Below, in pieces: positions 21,901 through 32,760 of a stretch of 64,000 nucleotides of DNA. Position numbers and translations under genes: made by a program. Location: assembly GCA_905221605.1 (NCBI GenBank), contig CAJNDS010000001.1, forward strand, positions 2,340,525 to 2,404,524, written 5' to 3'. The notes beneath the pieces are model-generated. The model saw only the letters and a program-made list of their open reading frames with translations. It did no database searches and was not told where the DNA came from. Origin of the DNA: Symbiodinium natans (Eukaryota > Sar > Dinophyceae > Suessiales > Symbiodiniaceae). Each line of letters starts with the position of its first letter. The stretch's first letter is position 1.

Positions 21901-24900
21901 ACACACAAGCAGAGAGCATCCAACATGAGGATGTGCATGCACACGTCGGTCAACAACTCACATGAAGTCATCAAGAAGCGTGCGCACACACACACACATG
22001 ACACATGCGATTGTCCCACCTGGAAGAACATTCCGATGATGGCCATCATTGCCAGCCTTCCGTTCGCCAACTCCGCCGAAAGTTTTTTGGTCTTCTCAGC
22101 CGGGTCGCTGGAGGTCAAGACCTTGAAGCCGAAGTCGCCCGCTGCGGCTGCGGTGCCAGCCGACTGATCCTGGGAAACCTCGCAGAATGCCATGTAGGCA
22201 AGGATCTGTCCCCAACCTGCGGCAGGAACTTTCGAGATCGCTGCAAGACCATTTGGCACGTCAGCGAACTTCAACCCGGCGGACGGAGAAAGGTACCCCG
22301 GGAACTTGCCAGTGATCCTCGGATGTCTGAGCCGATGCTTGTCGTAGCAAAACGTGCGGAGCTCACGAGACACAAACCACATCAAAAAACAGCGTTGCGC
22401 GAGAAACATTGTGCGAGAAAACGTTGAAAGTAAACAACAGGAAAGGTCAGACATCTCGTCGCCACCTCTTGTTATTTCCTAACTCATCAACACTGCAACT
22501 CTTCAAACCACGTTGCTCCGGAGTAATGTAGCCCATTGCCGCAAGCATCGCCTGGGCTTTGAGAACATACCAACATACACCAAATTGCACCAATGAAAAA
22601 CAGCAAGGATCCTGAAAAGCAGGTTCAAAGGGAAGATGCTCAGAACTTTCCAGGCGCCCCAACTACATCCAAGTTGCGATTCGGCCGTGCTTGATCTCGG
22701 TCTGGCGGCGGCGCTTGAAGTCCTCAACGCTACCGTCGGCGGTGAACCCAGCGGGATCCCAGAATCCGACGGGATCCTGAACACCAAGCTCGTTCTCGAA
22801 GGCACGGAGCGGGGAGGCAGTGTAGTTGGCCCAGTCACCCCAGGCGCTTCCGGTCAGACCATCCTACTTCGCAAAATTCAAACACACAAGCAGAGAGCAT
22901 CCAACATGAGGATGTGCATGCACACGTCGGTCAACAACTCACATGAAGTCATCAAGAAGCATGCGCACACACACACACACATGACACATGCGATTATCCC
23001 ACCTGGAAGAACATTCCGATGATGGCCATCATTGCCAGCCTTCCGTTCGCCAACTCCGCCGAAAGTTTTTTGGTCTTCTCAGCCGGGTCGCTGGAGGTCA
23101 AGACCTTGAAGCCGAAGTCGCCCGCTGCGGCTGCGGTGCCAGCCGACTGATCCTGGGAAACCTCGCAGAATGCCATGTAGGCAAGGATCTGTCCCCAACC
23201 TGCGGCAGGAACTTTCGAGATCGCTGCAAGACCATTTGGCACGTCAGCGAACTTCAACCCGGCGGACGGAGAAAGGTATCCCGGGAACTTGCCAGTGATC
23301 CTCGGATGTCTGAACCGATGCTTGTCGTAGCAAAACGTGCAGAGCTCATGAGACACAAACCACATCAAACAACAGCGTTGCGCGAGAAACGTTGTGCGAG
23401 AAAACGATGAAAGTAAACAACAGGAAAGGTCAGATATCTCGTCGCCACCTTTTGTTATCTCCTAACTCATCAACACTGCAACTCTTCAAACCAAGTTGCT
23501 CCGGAGTAATGTAGCCCATTGCCGCAAGCATCGCCTGGGCTTTGAGAACATACCAACATACACCAAATTGCACCAATGAAAAACAGCAAGGATCCTGAAA
23601 AGCAGGTTCAAAGGGAAGATGCTCAGAACTTTCCAGGCGCCCCAACTACATCCAAGTTGCGATTCGGCCGTGCTTGATCTCGGTCTGGCGGCGGCGCTTG
23701 AAGTCCTCAACGCTACCGTCGGCGGTGAACCCAGCGGGATCCCAGAATCCGACGGGATCCTGAACACCAAGCTCGTTCTCGAAGGCACGGAGCGGGGAGG
23801 CAGTGTAGTTGGCCCAGTCACCCCAGGCGCTTCCGGTCAGACCATCCTACGTCGCAAAATTCAAACACACAAGCAGAGAGCATCCAACATGAGGATGTGC
23901 ATGCACACGTCGGTCAACAACTCACATGAAGTCATCAAGAAGCGTACACACACATGACACATGCGATTTATCCCACCTGGAAGAACATTCCGATGATGGC
24001 CATCATTGCCAACCTTCCGTTCGCCAACTCCGCCGAAAGTTTTTTGGTCTTCTCAGCCGGGTCGCTGGAGGTCAAGACCTTGAAGCCAAAGTCGCCCGCT
24101 GCGGCTGCGGTGCCAGCCGACTGATCCTGAGAAACCTCGCAGAATGCCATGTAAGCAAGGATTTGTCCCCAACCTGCGGCAGGAACTTTCGAGATCGCTG
24201 CAAGACCATTTGGCACATCGGCGAACTTCAACCCGGCCGACGGAGAAAGGTATCCCGGGAACTTGCCAGTGATCCTCGGACGTTTACACCAATGTGTCTT
24301 CGCAGCAGTCGTACAAAACAGAGCACACATCAAACAACCGCGTTGCACGATAAAACGATGAACGCAACAGAACCATCCCAAGAACTACAGAAGGTCCATC
24401 AACACTGCAGCCCTTCAATCAAAGTTGCTCCGGAGTAATGTAGCCCATTGCCGCAAGCATCGCCTGGGCTTTGAGAACACACCGGCGAACAACAGCAAGG
24501 ATCCTGCACAGCTTGTTTGAAGGGGAGATGCTCGATATTTTTCCAGGCCCTCAAGTACATCCAAGTTGCGATTCGGCCGTGCTTGATCTCGGTCTGGCGG
24601 CGGCGCTTGAAGTCCTCAACGCTACCGTCGGCGGTGAACCCAGCGGGATCCCAAAATCCGACGGGATCCTGAACACCGAGCTCGTTCTCGAACGCACGGA
24701 GCGGGGAAGCGGTGTAGTTGGCCCAGTCACCCCAGGCGCTTCCGGTCAGACCATCCTATGAGCAAAGGGCAGAAGTGCTTGTGAAACAACAGCTTTTGTT
24801 GCTCGACATGTTACAGGAACCGACGTGCCTGAAATCAGACGAACTAAAAGCAACACGCTTAGTCATCACAATGTAAACAATGTTGCCAGTTGGCATCGGA

Positions 24901-27437
24901 ACAGAGTTGGACCAAGTTCAGGCTCGCAAGCCGAGTTCGATAAGAATGCGTGTCAGGCACGTGACAGTCACCTGGTTAACTGCATGAAAATGATCATGTC
25001 ACTATCAGCAAATGCGAACCATGACTGCACTTGCAGCACGTGTAAAGACATGTCCGACACAAACTTGCCTGGAAGAACATGCCGATGATGGCCATCATCG
25101 CCAGCCTTCCGTTGGCCAACTCTGCTGCGAGCTTCGTCTTCTTTTTCTCGGCATCATCGGACGTGAGAACCTTCCATCCGAAATCACCCGCGGCACCAGG
25201 AGTGCCGGCGGACTGGTCCTGGGATGTCTCGCAGTACGCGCCCCAGAGGATCATCTGGGTCCAGCCTGCGATGGGAACCTTGGAAATGGCTGCAAGGCCA
25301 GTCGGCACATCGGCGAACTTGATGCCCAAAGTTGGGGAAAGGTAGCCGGGCCACTTGGCGAATTCAGGGGTAATATAACCCATTGTTGCGAGCATGGCAA
25401 TTCTTCCGTGCTTAAGCTCCGTCTGACGTCGGCGAGCAAAGTTCTCCGCGTCACCGTCCTTCGTGAAGCCTGCAGGATCCCAGAATCCAACTGGCGCCTG
25501 CACACCCAGCTCGCTCTCGAAAGCGCGCAGAGGCGAGGCTGTGTAATTGGCCCAATCTCCCCAGGCGCTGCCGGTGAGGCCATCCTGCAAACGGGCCCAG
25601 GATTTAAAGCACCTATCAAGATCTGCCTCGTCACAACGGCAAACCAAAGAGCGAAAGTGCCTTCATACAGTTGCAACACTGTCTACAGCGTGCATCATCG
25701 AACACGCGGCACATCATGCAGAACATGTGATGCGCTGCGTTGATGCCTGGAAGAACATGCCAATGATGGCCATCATTGCAAGGCGGCCGTTGGCAAGCTC
25801 GGCAGATAACTTCTTAGTCTTCTCAGCTGGGTCGCTGGAGGTCAAGACCTTGAAGCCGAAGTCGCCCGCTGCAGCTGCGGTGCCAGGCGACTGATCCTGA
25901 GAAACCTCGCAGAATGCCATGTAAGCAAGGATTTGTCCCCAACCTGCGGCAGGAACTTTCGAGATCGCTGCAAGACCATTTGGCACATCAGCGAACTTCA
26001 ACCCGGCCGACGGAGAAAGGTATCCCGGGAACTTGCCAGTGATCCTCGGATGTGCAAACCAATGTTTCGTTGCAGCAACACAATAGCTCACGAGACTACA
26101 CACCCAACATCAAACAACACGTCGCACGATAAGACGATGGACGCAAGCAACACAAAACGCATGAGAAGGTCAGATAGCTCATCGCCTCTTCCTGACATTT
26201 CCTGACCCATCAACACTGCCGCTCTTCAACCAGAGTTGCTCCGGAGTGATGTAGCCCATTGCCGCAAGCATCGCCTGGGCTTTGAGAACACACCGGCGAA
26301 CAACAGCAAGGATCCTGAACAAAGGACAGGTGCTAGGCATTTTCCAGGTGCGCCCAGTACATCTAAGTTGCAATTCGGCCGTGCTTGATCTCGGTCTGGC
26401 GGCGGCGCTTGAAGTCCTCAACGCTGCCGTCGGCGGTGAATCCGGCAGGATCCCAGAAGCCCACCGGATCCTGCCTGAATGAAATGAGGGCCAAGGCAGC
26501 TTTGGTTGTGGGATCAACGTCTACAGTCCCTTAAACCTTCCAGGGTTGATTGCTGCGCATCCTTGGAGCCTTGCAACTTGTTTTTGTGTTCCGCAACTTG
26601 TTTTTGTGTTCCCACGAATCTGGACAAACCGCACGCCCCAGCTGCCCCCTAAAACCCCTAACACATCAGAACCCCAAACCCTGTCTCTTCACGGCACTCC
26701 GGCGTTGCAAAAGGAAAGGTTAGCCTCGCGAAGTGACTTGCAGGTTTGGCAGCCCTGTCCGGCTCCAAAAGGCACGGTCCACAGCTACCCCGTGTGAAGT
26801 GGTGGGTAGGCATGGGTAAGCATGAGGGGCAGCGCAGTTGTGCCCATTCGCCTCCTGCCCGGCCTGACCACTTCTGCAAAGGATATGTTTGCTTGCACTG
26901 CAGTTTCGTTTATCCTAAACCCTAAACCCTGAACCCTAAACCCTAAACCCTATAAACCCTAAACCCTAAACCCCCTAAACCCAAAACCCCTTATCTGATG
27001 GCTTGCATTGCAGGGGGTGTCCCTGCTCGTTTCCCTTGGGTGCCGTGAACCTGTTGAGGCTTTGCTTTGCACCTCTAAGGCTGTCAGCGTTTGGGCCCTT
27101 TGGGGTGGTCCTTCGGGGTTTAGGGCTGAGGGTTTAGGATTTAGGGTTCAGGTTTTAGGGTTTAGGGTTTAGGGTTTAGGGTTTAGGATTTAGGGTTTAG
27201 GGGTCTTGAAGTGGTCTTAGACTGTTTAGGAGTTTAAGTCGGCACGACAAACAACAAAAACAACAAAACAACAAAACAACAAAACAACAAAACAACAAAA
27301 CAACAAAACAACAAAACAACAAAACAACAAAACAACAAAACAACAAAACAACAAAACAACAAAACAACACACAACACACAACAAATAACAACAAACAACA
27401 GACACAGGGATCAAAAAAAACAACACACACACACAGA

Positions 27438-27530
<93 letters not shown>

Positions 27531-27754
27531 AAGATGATGATGGCCCCCCTCCAACCAAAACCCTTCCCCCACACCTTGGAGAGCTCAGGGCTCAGCGCTC
27601 CAGGTTTCGGGTTCAGGGTTTGAGCATTTAAGAGTTGAGGGGTGCTCTTACAATTCTCAACAAACCGGAACCTGGAGCAAACCCTGGAGCAAACCCTGCA
27701 GCGAATGCCGCCAGGGTGCACCCCCAGCTCGCTCTCAAACGCCCTGACAGCAAC
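18919..27754 (-). CDS. Chlorophyll a-c/peridinin light-harvesting polyprotein, eight units
   Basis: Minus-strand gene whose exons join in frame into head-to-tail three-helix LHC proteins of about 173 residues. Each unit has helix 1 with the chlorophyll-ligand motif EIKHGRIAMLAAMGYITPE, a central helix around QILAYMAFCEVSQDQS and helix 3 with ELANGRLAMMAIIGMFFQ. Units are joined by DGLTGSAWGDWANYTASPLR; SPLR is, from memory of dinoflagellate LHC polyproteins, the conserved cleavage site. The usual unit has three exons: 186 nt, 35 nt and 298 nt. Two of its introns start with GC (ATC|GCAACT and CCGGA|GCAAC) and end AG|G. Counting complete helix-3 exons gives eight mature proteins. The chain ends SPLRALENEN and stop TGA at 18919-18921. 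The first mature unit appears to begin in a small exon at 27754-27717 (VAVR|AFESELG). The leader exon is not certain. The products would bind pigment in the thylakoid after import. Confidence 0.92.
19110..19949 (-). CDS. LHC unit 8: exons 19949-19764, 19637-19603, 19407-19110
   Basis: Last complete unit. Its helix-3 exon reads KKLAAELANGRLAMMA, where units 3-7 have KKLSAEL. Confidence 0.92.
20089..20906 (-). CDS. LHC unit 7: exons 20906-20721, 20594-20560, 20386-20089
   Basis: Standard unit. The second intron is about 25 bp shorter than in its neighbours. Confidence 0.92.
21039..21882 (-). CDS. LHC unit 6: exons 21882-21697, 21570-21536, 21336-21039
   Basis: Standard unit with near-identical introns. 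Confidence 0.92.
22020..22863 (-). CDS. LHC unit 5: exons 22863-22678, 22551-22517, 22317-22020
   Basis: Standard unit. The CA tract in the following intron is at about 21985-22000. Confidence 0.92.
23003..23846 (-). CDS. LHC unit 4: exons 23846-23661, 23534-23500, 23300-23003
   Basis: Nearly identical to units 5-8 in exons and introns. The intron to the next unit holds a (CA)n tract at about 22965-22980. Confidence 0.92.
23977..24755 (-). CDS. LHC unit 3: exons 24755-24570, 24463-24429, 24274-23977
   Basis: Standard three-exon unit. Its introns are shorter and more divergent than those of the units that follow, placing it between the divergent 5' units and the homogenised 3' units. Confidence 0.92.
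25069..25584 (-). CDS. LHC unit 2: single-exon, divergent unit
   Basis: 172 uninterrupted codons run from DGLTGSAWGDW to GMFFQ, so the two internal introns present in every other unit are absent. The sequence also differs: ELKHGRIAMLATMGYITPE then FAKWPGYLSPTLGIKFADVP, and AYCETSQDQSAGTPGAAGDF. Flanking introns (25747 side and 25068 side) keep it in frame with its neighbours. Confidence 0.92.
25747..26470 (-). CDS. LHC unit 1 (5'-most): exons 26470-26372, 26274-26240, 26044-25747
   Basis: Exon 1 is split relative to the other units and starts at DPVGFWDPAGF. The helix-3 exon carries SPGT where most others have SAGT. It joins the next unit through a short intron with a GC donor (25746-25585). 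Confidence 0.88.
26471..27716. repeat. Repeat-filled first intron of the LHC gene
   Basis: Contains CCCTAAA at 26913-26990, TTTAGGG at 27115-27205, an 8-nt (AACAAAAC)n array at about 27247-27370 and a (CA)n tract at about 27420-27527. Cys/Val-rich translations across it are repeat artefacts. Confidence 0.85.
27717..27754 (-). CDS. Small 5' exon of the LHC polyprotein
   Basis: After an acceptor CCAG|G the minus strand reads VAVRAFESELG(V). In later units the same place reads SPLRAFENELGVQDPVGFW. A basic cleavage-like residue followed by AFESELG fits the junction between transit leader and first mature protein. The donor is uncertain: a GT donor after ELG joins in phase to DPVGFW at 26470. The intron so defined is about 1.2 kb and full of repeats. 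Confidence 0.55.
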
Positions 27755-28650
27755 CTGGCATAGAGCTTAGGGTTTCAACCTCGACGCTTCCTCTCCAGCT
27801 TCGAGCTGAAGGTTGAGCGTTTTTAAACCCCGACACCCAGACCTTAACCCCTACACCCCTAAATCCCTTTAGACCCCTAAGCCGCTACGCCCCTGAACCC
27901 CCAAACCCTAAACCCTAAACCCTAAAAGGGGGGAAGCCGGGAAGCTTCGCCCGAAGAAGCTTGACATGAGAAATTCTAATTTGCTGCAGCCTGGGCATCC
28001 CTGAGCCCTCCACCTTTCAGGGTTCAGGGTTTAGGGTTTAGGGTTTAGGTTTTAGGGTTTAGGGTTTAGGGTTTAGGGTTTAGGGTTCAGGGTTTAGGGC
28101 TAGGGTTTAGGGTTTAGGGCTGAGGCTTAGGTTTAGGGTTTAGGGCAGGGTCTAGGGTTAAGAATCCGGAACCCTATAAACCCAAAAGCCCGGAATCGCC
28201 GAACCGCTACAAAAGCAGGATGCAAGCACCTCCCTGAATCTCTAAGTCCCTTGCAAGGCAAAGACTGTCTCAGGCTCATGGCACGTGATCTTGTTTTCAT
28301 CCCGGGTGTAGCGTTAAGTTTTGGGCCTAGTAACCTGATAACCCTCCGAAGAATCCTTCAATTCGCGAAAGTGGTGATTTAAATCCAACGGCCGAATTCA
28401 GAGAGAAGCGACTCGCATATGAAGCTGTCTGGGTCCTTCATGGTCTCGTGACCTTCAAGTCTTAGTTAAGAATCTACAAGTCTGGGGACCCCACGAAGGC
28501 CCCCTAATTCAGATCAGACCCACGGATCCCGAACGAGTCAAGGCCCTTCAGCTTTCGCCGGGCGCACCGCGCTCTGTGAGCTGCTTGCCTGGGTCGGCAG
28601 GGAGATGCAGAGGGAGAAAGGGCGAGAGAAAGGCGAGAAAAGGAACGGAC

Positions 28651-28681
<31 letters not shown>

Positions 28682-29425
28682 AAATAAACTACCTCCTAAA
28701 GCCGGGGAACTAAATCGTGGGGCTATGAGGGGCCTTCAAAGTGCAGTTTGTGGGCCACGGGGCTTTGCTTGCCTTTCTGATCAAGTGTCGGCCGCCTTAC
28801 TGCAAGCACCAAACCCTGCAAACGCCCAAAACAGAAGCCCTCGACCATATTGTGTATTTCTCTCAGTAAGGGTCCATCTAGCATACTCCAAACTATGACC
28901 CTTATTCTCGAAACCCTAAAAAGGGCACCTCAGTTTTCGGAAAACCCCATCCTCAGCCCAACACTCTCAGCCCTGGCAGCAATAAACGCCTTAAGCGCCT
29001 TGAACCCCTTGAACCCCGAGAACCCTCAAGCCCCACAAGCCCCAGCACAATTCATCAGATGCTGAAATGAGGTAGGATTCCCTTTAGTGGCATCCCCAAA
29101 AGCACATCCAATAGAATCATTGCTGTAGCTGCTTGAACCTCGTTACATGGAGATGTTCATGAATGTGTCACGAATGTGTGGCGTTACCATGATGTCTTAA
29201 CGCCCATATGAGCACAGATTTCTGGAAGAAGCCTGTGAGGCCCGAAATCTGAACAGCTGGAGACCCCTTTACCTGAGATCGGGAAGTATGGAAACTTGGC
29301 AACCCAAAAGTCTCGATGCAAGGGATAAAGCTGGAAGGAGGATCCCCAATTCCTAAACCCTGAACCCTAAACCCTAAACCATAAACCCTAAACCCTAAAC
29401 CCTAAACCCTAAACCCTAAACCTTA

Positions 29426-29458
<33 letters not shown>

Positions 29459-29461
29459 ACC

Positions 29462-29493
<32 letters not shown>

Positions 29494-29769
29494 ACCCTAA
29501 ACCCTAAACCCTAAACCCCACGCACGCTTAACTTTCCAAAAAGCGTGGTAACCTGAACCCTGAGTCCATCTAAACAAGAACTTGCGTGCAGAGAAAAGTC
29601 AGTCTCTTTGGTTTGTAATATGCCTTAGGGTTTGGGGTTTGGGGTTTGGGGTTTGGGGTTGAGGGTTGAGGGTTGAGGGTTTAGGGTTTAGGGTGTAGGT
29701 TTTAGGGTTTAGGGTTTTAGGTTTTAGGGTTTAGGGTTTAGGGTTTTGGGTTTAGGGTTTAGGGTTTAG
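27755..29769. repeat. Telomeric arrays with unique spacers
   Basis: CCCTAAA at 27898-27932, TTTAGGG at 28020-28150, CCCTAAA (with CCCTCAA variants) at 29352-29520, and TTTAGGG/TTTGGGG at 29627-29769. A (GA)n tract lies at 28651-28676. Spacer 28160-29340 has no recognisable gene. Confidence 0.88.
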
Positions 29770-29888
29770 TCAAACACCTGGAGGGCAAAACGACTTCCGG
29801 GCCCCCAGCGCGCTTGGAGGAGGCGGCGCCAAGTGCCAGCGCCGCCGACGCGGCGCCGACACCAATGCTCAGGGCCTTGGGGTGCATG
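29770..29888 (-). CDS. Candidate signal/transit-peptide exon
   Basis: The minus strand reads MHPKALSIGVGAASAALALG then AASSKRAGGPEVVLPS and meets CCAG|GTGTTTGAC, a plausible donor. A telomeric array follows at once. The Met, Ala-rich hydrophobic stretch and basic residues look like a targeting leader. The donor phase (2) does not match the LHC exon at 27754, so its partner gene is unknown. Confidence 0.35.
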
Positions 29889-30640
29889 GGTCTTTAGGGT
29901 GCTTGGGTCATTTTGGGTTGTTCGGGCTTAGGTTTCGGGTTTCGGGTTTCGGGCTAGGGCGTTAAGTTTGGAGCTTAGAGCTTAGGAGGGTTGAGTCGTT
30001 GTGTTAATGCAGGCTTGCTGGGGGTGGGTTTGCCTGAAGCCCCAACTCCCCCCCATGAAGCGTCCCTGAAGCCCAAAGCCACCTTCCGATAACGGGGGTT
30101 TCGTTTTTTTGTTTCGGAACCTGTGGGGGGGGGGGGGAGTGGAACGGGTAAGCAGGGATTCTTTAGTAAGCCCTTGAGCGCTCCGGGGTTTGCGTGCTTA
30201 AGCCGAGGGGTTTCGGGCTTAGGGTGTCAGGGCTCGGTGGTCTGGATAAACATAGGATATGGGGCTTTCCCTAAGCCGTCCGCCTGAAACCCTGCAAGCT
30301 CAAAAAACACAACACTCTATTTTGAACATGTGGAACCCCCCTTTATCTCCAAAGCTTAAGACCTTCCGACAGGTACATCAACTAAACGAAACCTGCTGCT
30401 GACGGCTGAGCGTTCAGGTTAACATGGCACAACCCTGCATCTGTGATCCGGGCACTGCTACCAGTGCTGCTAACAGCAGTGGCCGCGTCAGCAATCTGCG
30501 CAGTGGCCTTCAAGGTTCTATTGTCCGGCTGTAGAGCCACTGAAACTCAAGAAAGAATCACAGTGAGTCGCTCTGACTCCTTGATCGAAAACCCCTCTAA
30601 AGTCTTCGGCACATCACTTAGGGAAATCCCCAATCACATC
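29889..30640. other. Spacer
   Basis: G-rich at 30127-30140, with CGGGTTT variants near 29935-29955; otherwise unique. No gene recognised. Confidence 0.45.
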
Positions 30641-30709
30641 CTGCTAGAATCACTCTCCCTCTTTCTCACCCTCTCTCTCACCCTGTCTCTCGCTCTCTCT
30701 CTCTCTCTG

Positions 30710-30759
<50 letters not shown>

Positions 30760-30900
30760 ACTCGTCTCTCTCTGTCTCTGTCTCTCTGTCTCTCTGTCTC
30801 TCTGTCTCTCTGTCTCTCTGTCTCTCTGTCTCTCTGTCTCTCTGTCACTCTGTCTCTCGGTCTCTCTGTCTCTCTGTCTCTCCGTCTCTCCGTCTCTCCG

Positions 30901-30958
<58 letters not shown>

Positions 30959-31065
30959 GGGGGCGTGGGGGCGAACCCCCTGGCTGCGCGCCTGCCCCGG
31001 TATTCGGGGATCCTCAGTTTTTCTCGGGGAGACGAGGTCAGGCTTGGCGCTTGTCCCCTTTTGCC

Positions 31066-31097
<32 letters not shown>

Positions 31098-31115
31098 GGT
31101 CTCTCTCTCTCTCGT

Positions 31116-31160
<45 letters not shown>

Positions 31161-31452
31161 CACTCTCTCTCTCTCTCTCTCACTCGTCTCTCTCTGTCTC
31201 TCTGTCTCTCTGTCTCTCTGTCTCTCTGTCTCTCTGTCTCTCTGTCTCTCTGTCTCTCTGTCTCTCTGTCTCTCTGTCTCTCTGTCTCTCTGTCTCTCTG
31301 TCTCTCTGTCTCTCTGTCCCTCTGTCTCTCTGTCTCTCTGTCTCTCTGTCTCTCTGTCTCTCTGTCTCTCTGTCTCTCTGTCTCTCTGTCTCTCTGTCTC
31401 TCTGTCCCTCTGTCTCTCTGTCTCTCTGTCTCTCTGTCTCTCTGTCTCTCCG

Positions 31453-31494
<42 letters not shown>

Positions 31495-31560
31495 CCTTTC
31501 TCTCTCTTTTTCTCTTTCTCTCTTCCTCTCTTTCTCTCTTTCTCTCTTTGGCTCGATTCT
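30641..31560. repeat. Long CT-rich microsatellites, mainly (GTCTCTCT)n
   Basis: Two blocks (30655-30955 and 31070-31555) of CT dinucleotides and an 8-nt GTCTCTCT unit, interrupted by about 110 bp of unique GC-rich sequence at 30957-31068. Ser/Leu-rich and Arg/Glu-rich translations are artefacts. Confidence 0.97.
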
Positions 31561-31714
31561 TCATGATTCTCGAAGAGATTAAATGGCTTTGAAACGCATT
31601 TTCGAGGATTTTGGAGGGGTTTAGGAACAAATTTTCGATGTGTTTCAATTAGAGGCATTTTCGAGGGACTTTAGAATTTGGAGCGGTTTTGCCCGGAACT
31701 TTGGCAACAGAGAA

Positions 31715-31868
31715 GGCGAGAGAGAGAAGGCGAGAGGGAGCGCGAGAGGGCGGGCGAGCGGGAGATGGAGCGGGAGAGGGAGAGGAAGAAGAAGGGAGAG
31801 GGAGAGGCAGAGGCAGAGGCAGAGGCAGAGGGAGAGGGAGAGGGAGAGGGAGAGGGAGAGGGAGAGAA
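31715..31868. repeat. GAGAGG/GGCAGA hexamer repeat
   Basis: Purine tract with hexameric units GGGAGA and GGCAGA. It lies directly 3' of the broken coiled-coil ORF. Confidence 0.95.
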
Positions 31869-32001
31869 GCCTCGCAGCGCCAACCGTCCACTCTTGCCCA
31901 TCATCGAGTAAACAAGCCTCAGGCAAAGCAGCTCAAAAGCCGGTAAAGCAGATTCACCCCGACGCAGTTTCTAGTGCTTCCCAGAGGTTTTCAACACACA
32001 G

Positions 32002-32310
32002 TCAACGGACGCTCCATGGCGCAATCAACAGCTTCCTCAGGGATCTGAGCAGCGAGCACCAGAGCTCCCGTACTTGGTCCCTCTCCAACCTCCCCACTAC
32101 TTGGGGGAAGAGTTCTGACAGCGCTGTGGAACCTTCCACGCGGAGGTGTCGGTACGCTGCTTCCCTCTCCACCGCCACCTCCAGACGCTCGATTCTGCTG
32201 CTACGATCTGCTTGTTCGAAAAAAGCTCGCCACTTTGTTCTGTAGGTCTTCCAACTTCCTTTTTCGGTCTGCATCAGAGATGCGCTCAAGCTGCTGCTGG
32301 GAGCCTTGAC
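32002..32310 (-). pseudogene. Broken coiled-coil ORF
   Basis: The minus strand begins QGSQQQLERISDADRKRKLE then DLQNKVASFF and stops soon after. One frame over, it continues RSSRIERLEVAVEREAAYRH ... RELWCSLLRSLRKLLIAPW to TGA at 32002. The switch falls at a six-T run (about 32221), so it is either a real frameshift or a homopolymer error. Heptad-like charge spacing suggests a coiled coil. Family unknown. Confidence 0.4.
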
Positions 32311-32760
32311 ACAGAAAAATCCTTCTAAAAACCACTCTAACTATGAAATCTCTCTAAAAACCATTAACATCCACGTGAAATCTCCTAGATTCCATGAAAA
32401 ATATATTTCGAAATCAAGTTCAAATTCTTCAGAAATCCCAACCAAGCCTCCAAAATCACTAATACTAACTGTCTCTAGCATTCTTCTCATCAAAACCTTT
32501 GAAAAAGAACACGTGAAATCCATCCTCGAAAAATTGTATGTATGAAAATATAAATACAAATAAAAATATAAATAGAAAGATAATAAGAATATAAATATAC
32601 ATACAAGTATAAATATAAATAGAAATATAAATATAAATATAAATATAAATATAAATATATATATATATAAGTATACATATATAAAAAAATAAGTACAAAT
32701 ATAGGATATATATATATATATATATGCTACCCCCCCCCCCCCCCTCATAGGCCCACGTTT
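32311..32760. repeat. AT-rich spacer and TA/ATAAAT repeats
   Basis: AT-rich from 32330. ATAAATATA-type repeats at 32540-32730 end in (AT)n and a C-run (32730-32746). Tyr/Ile-rich translations are artefacts. Confidence 0.9.

Noticed and set aside
27420-27530. (CA)n tract and long C-V-C-V frame
   Set aside because: Dinucleotide microsatellite within the first LHC intron.
30443-31592. Long Ser/Leu-rich reading frames (up to 379 codons) and Arg/Glu-rich frames on the other strand
   Set aside because: They are translations of CT/GTCTCTCT microsatellites in several frames at once; no start context, domain or unique segment supports a protein.
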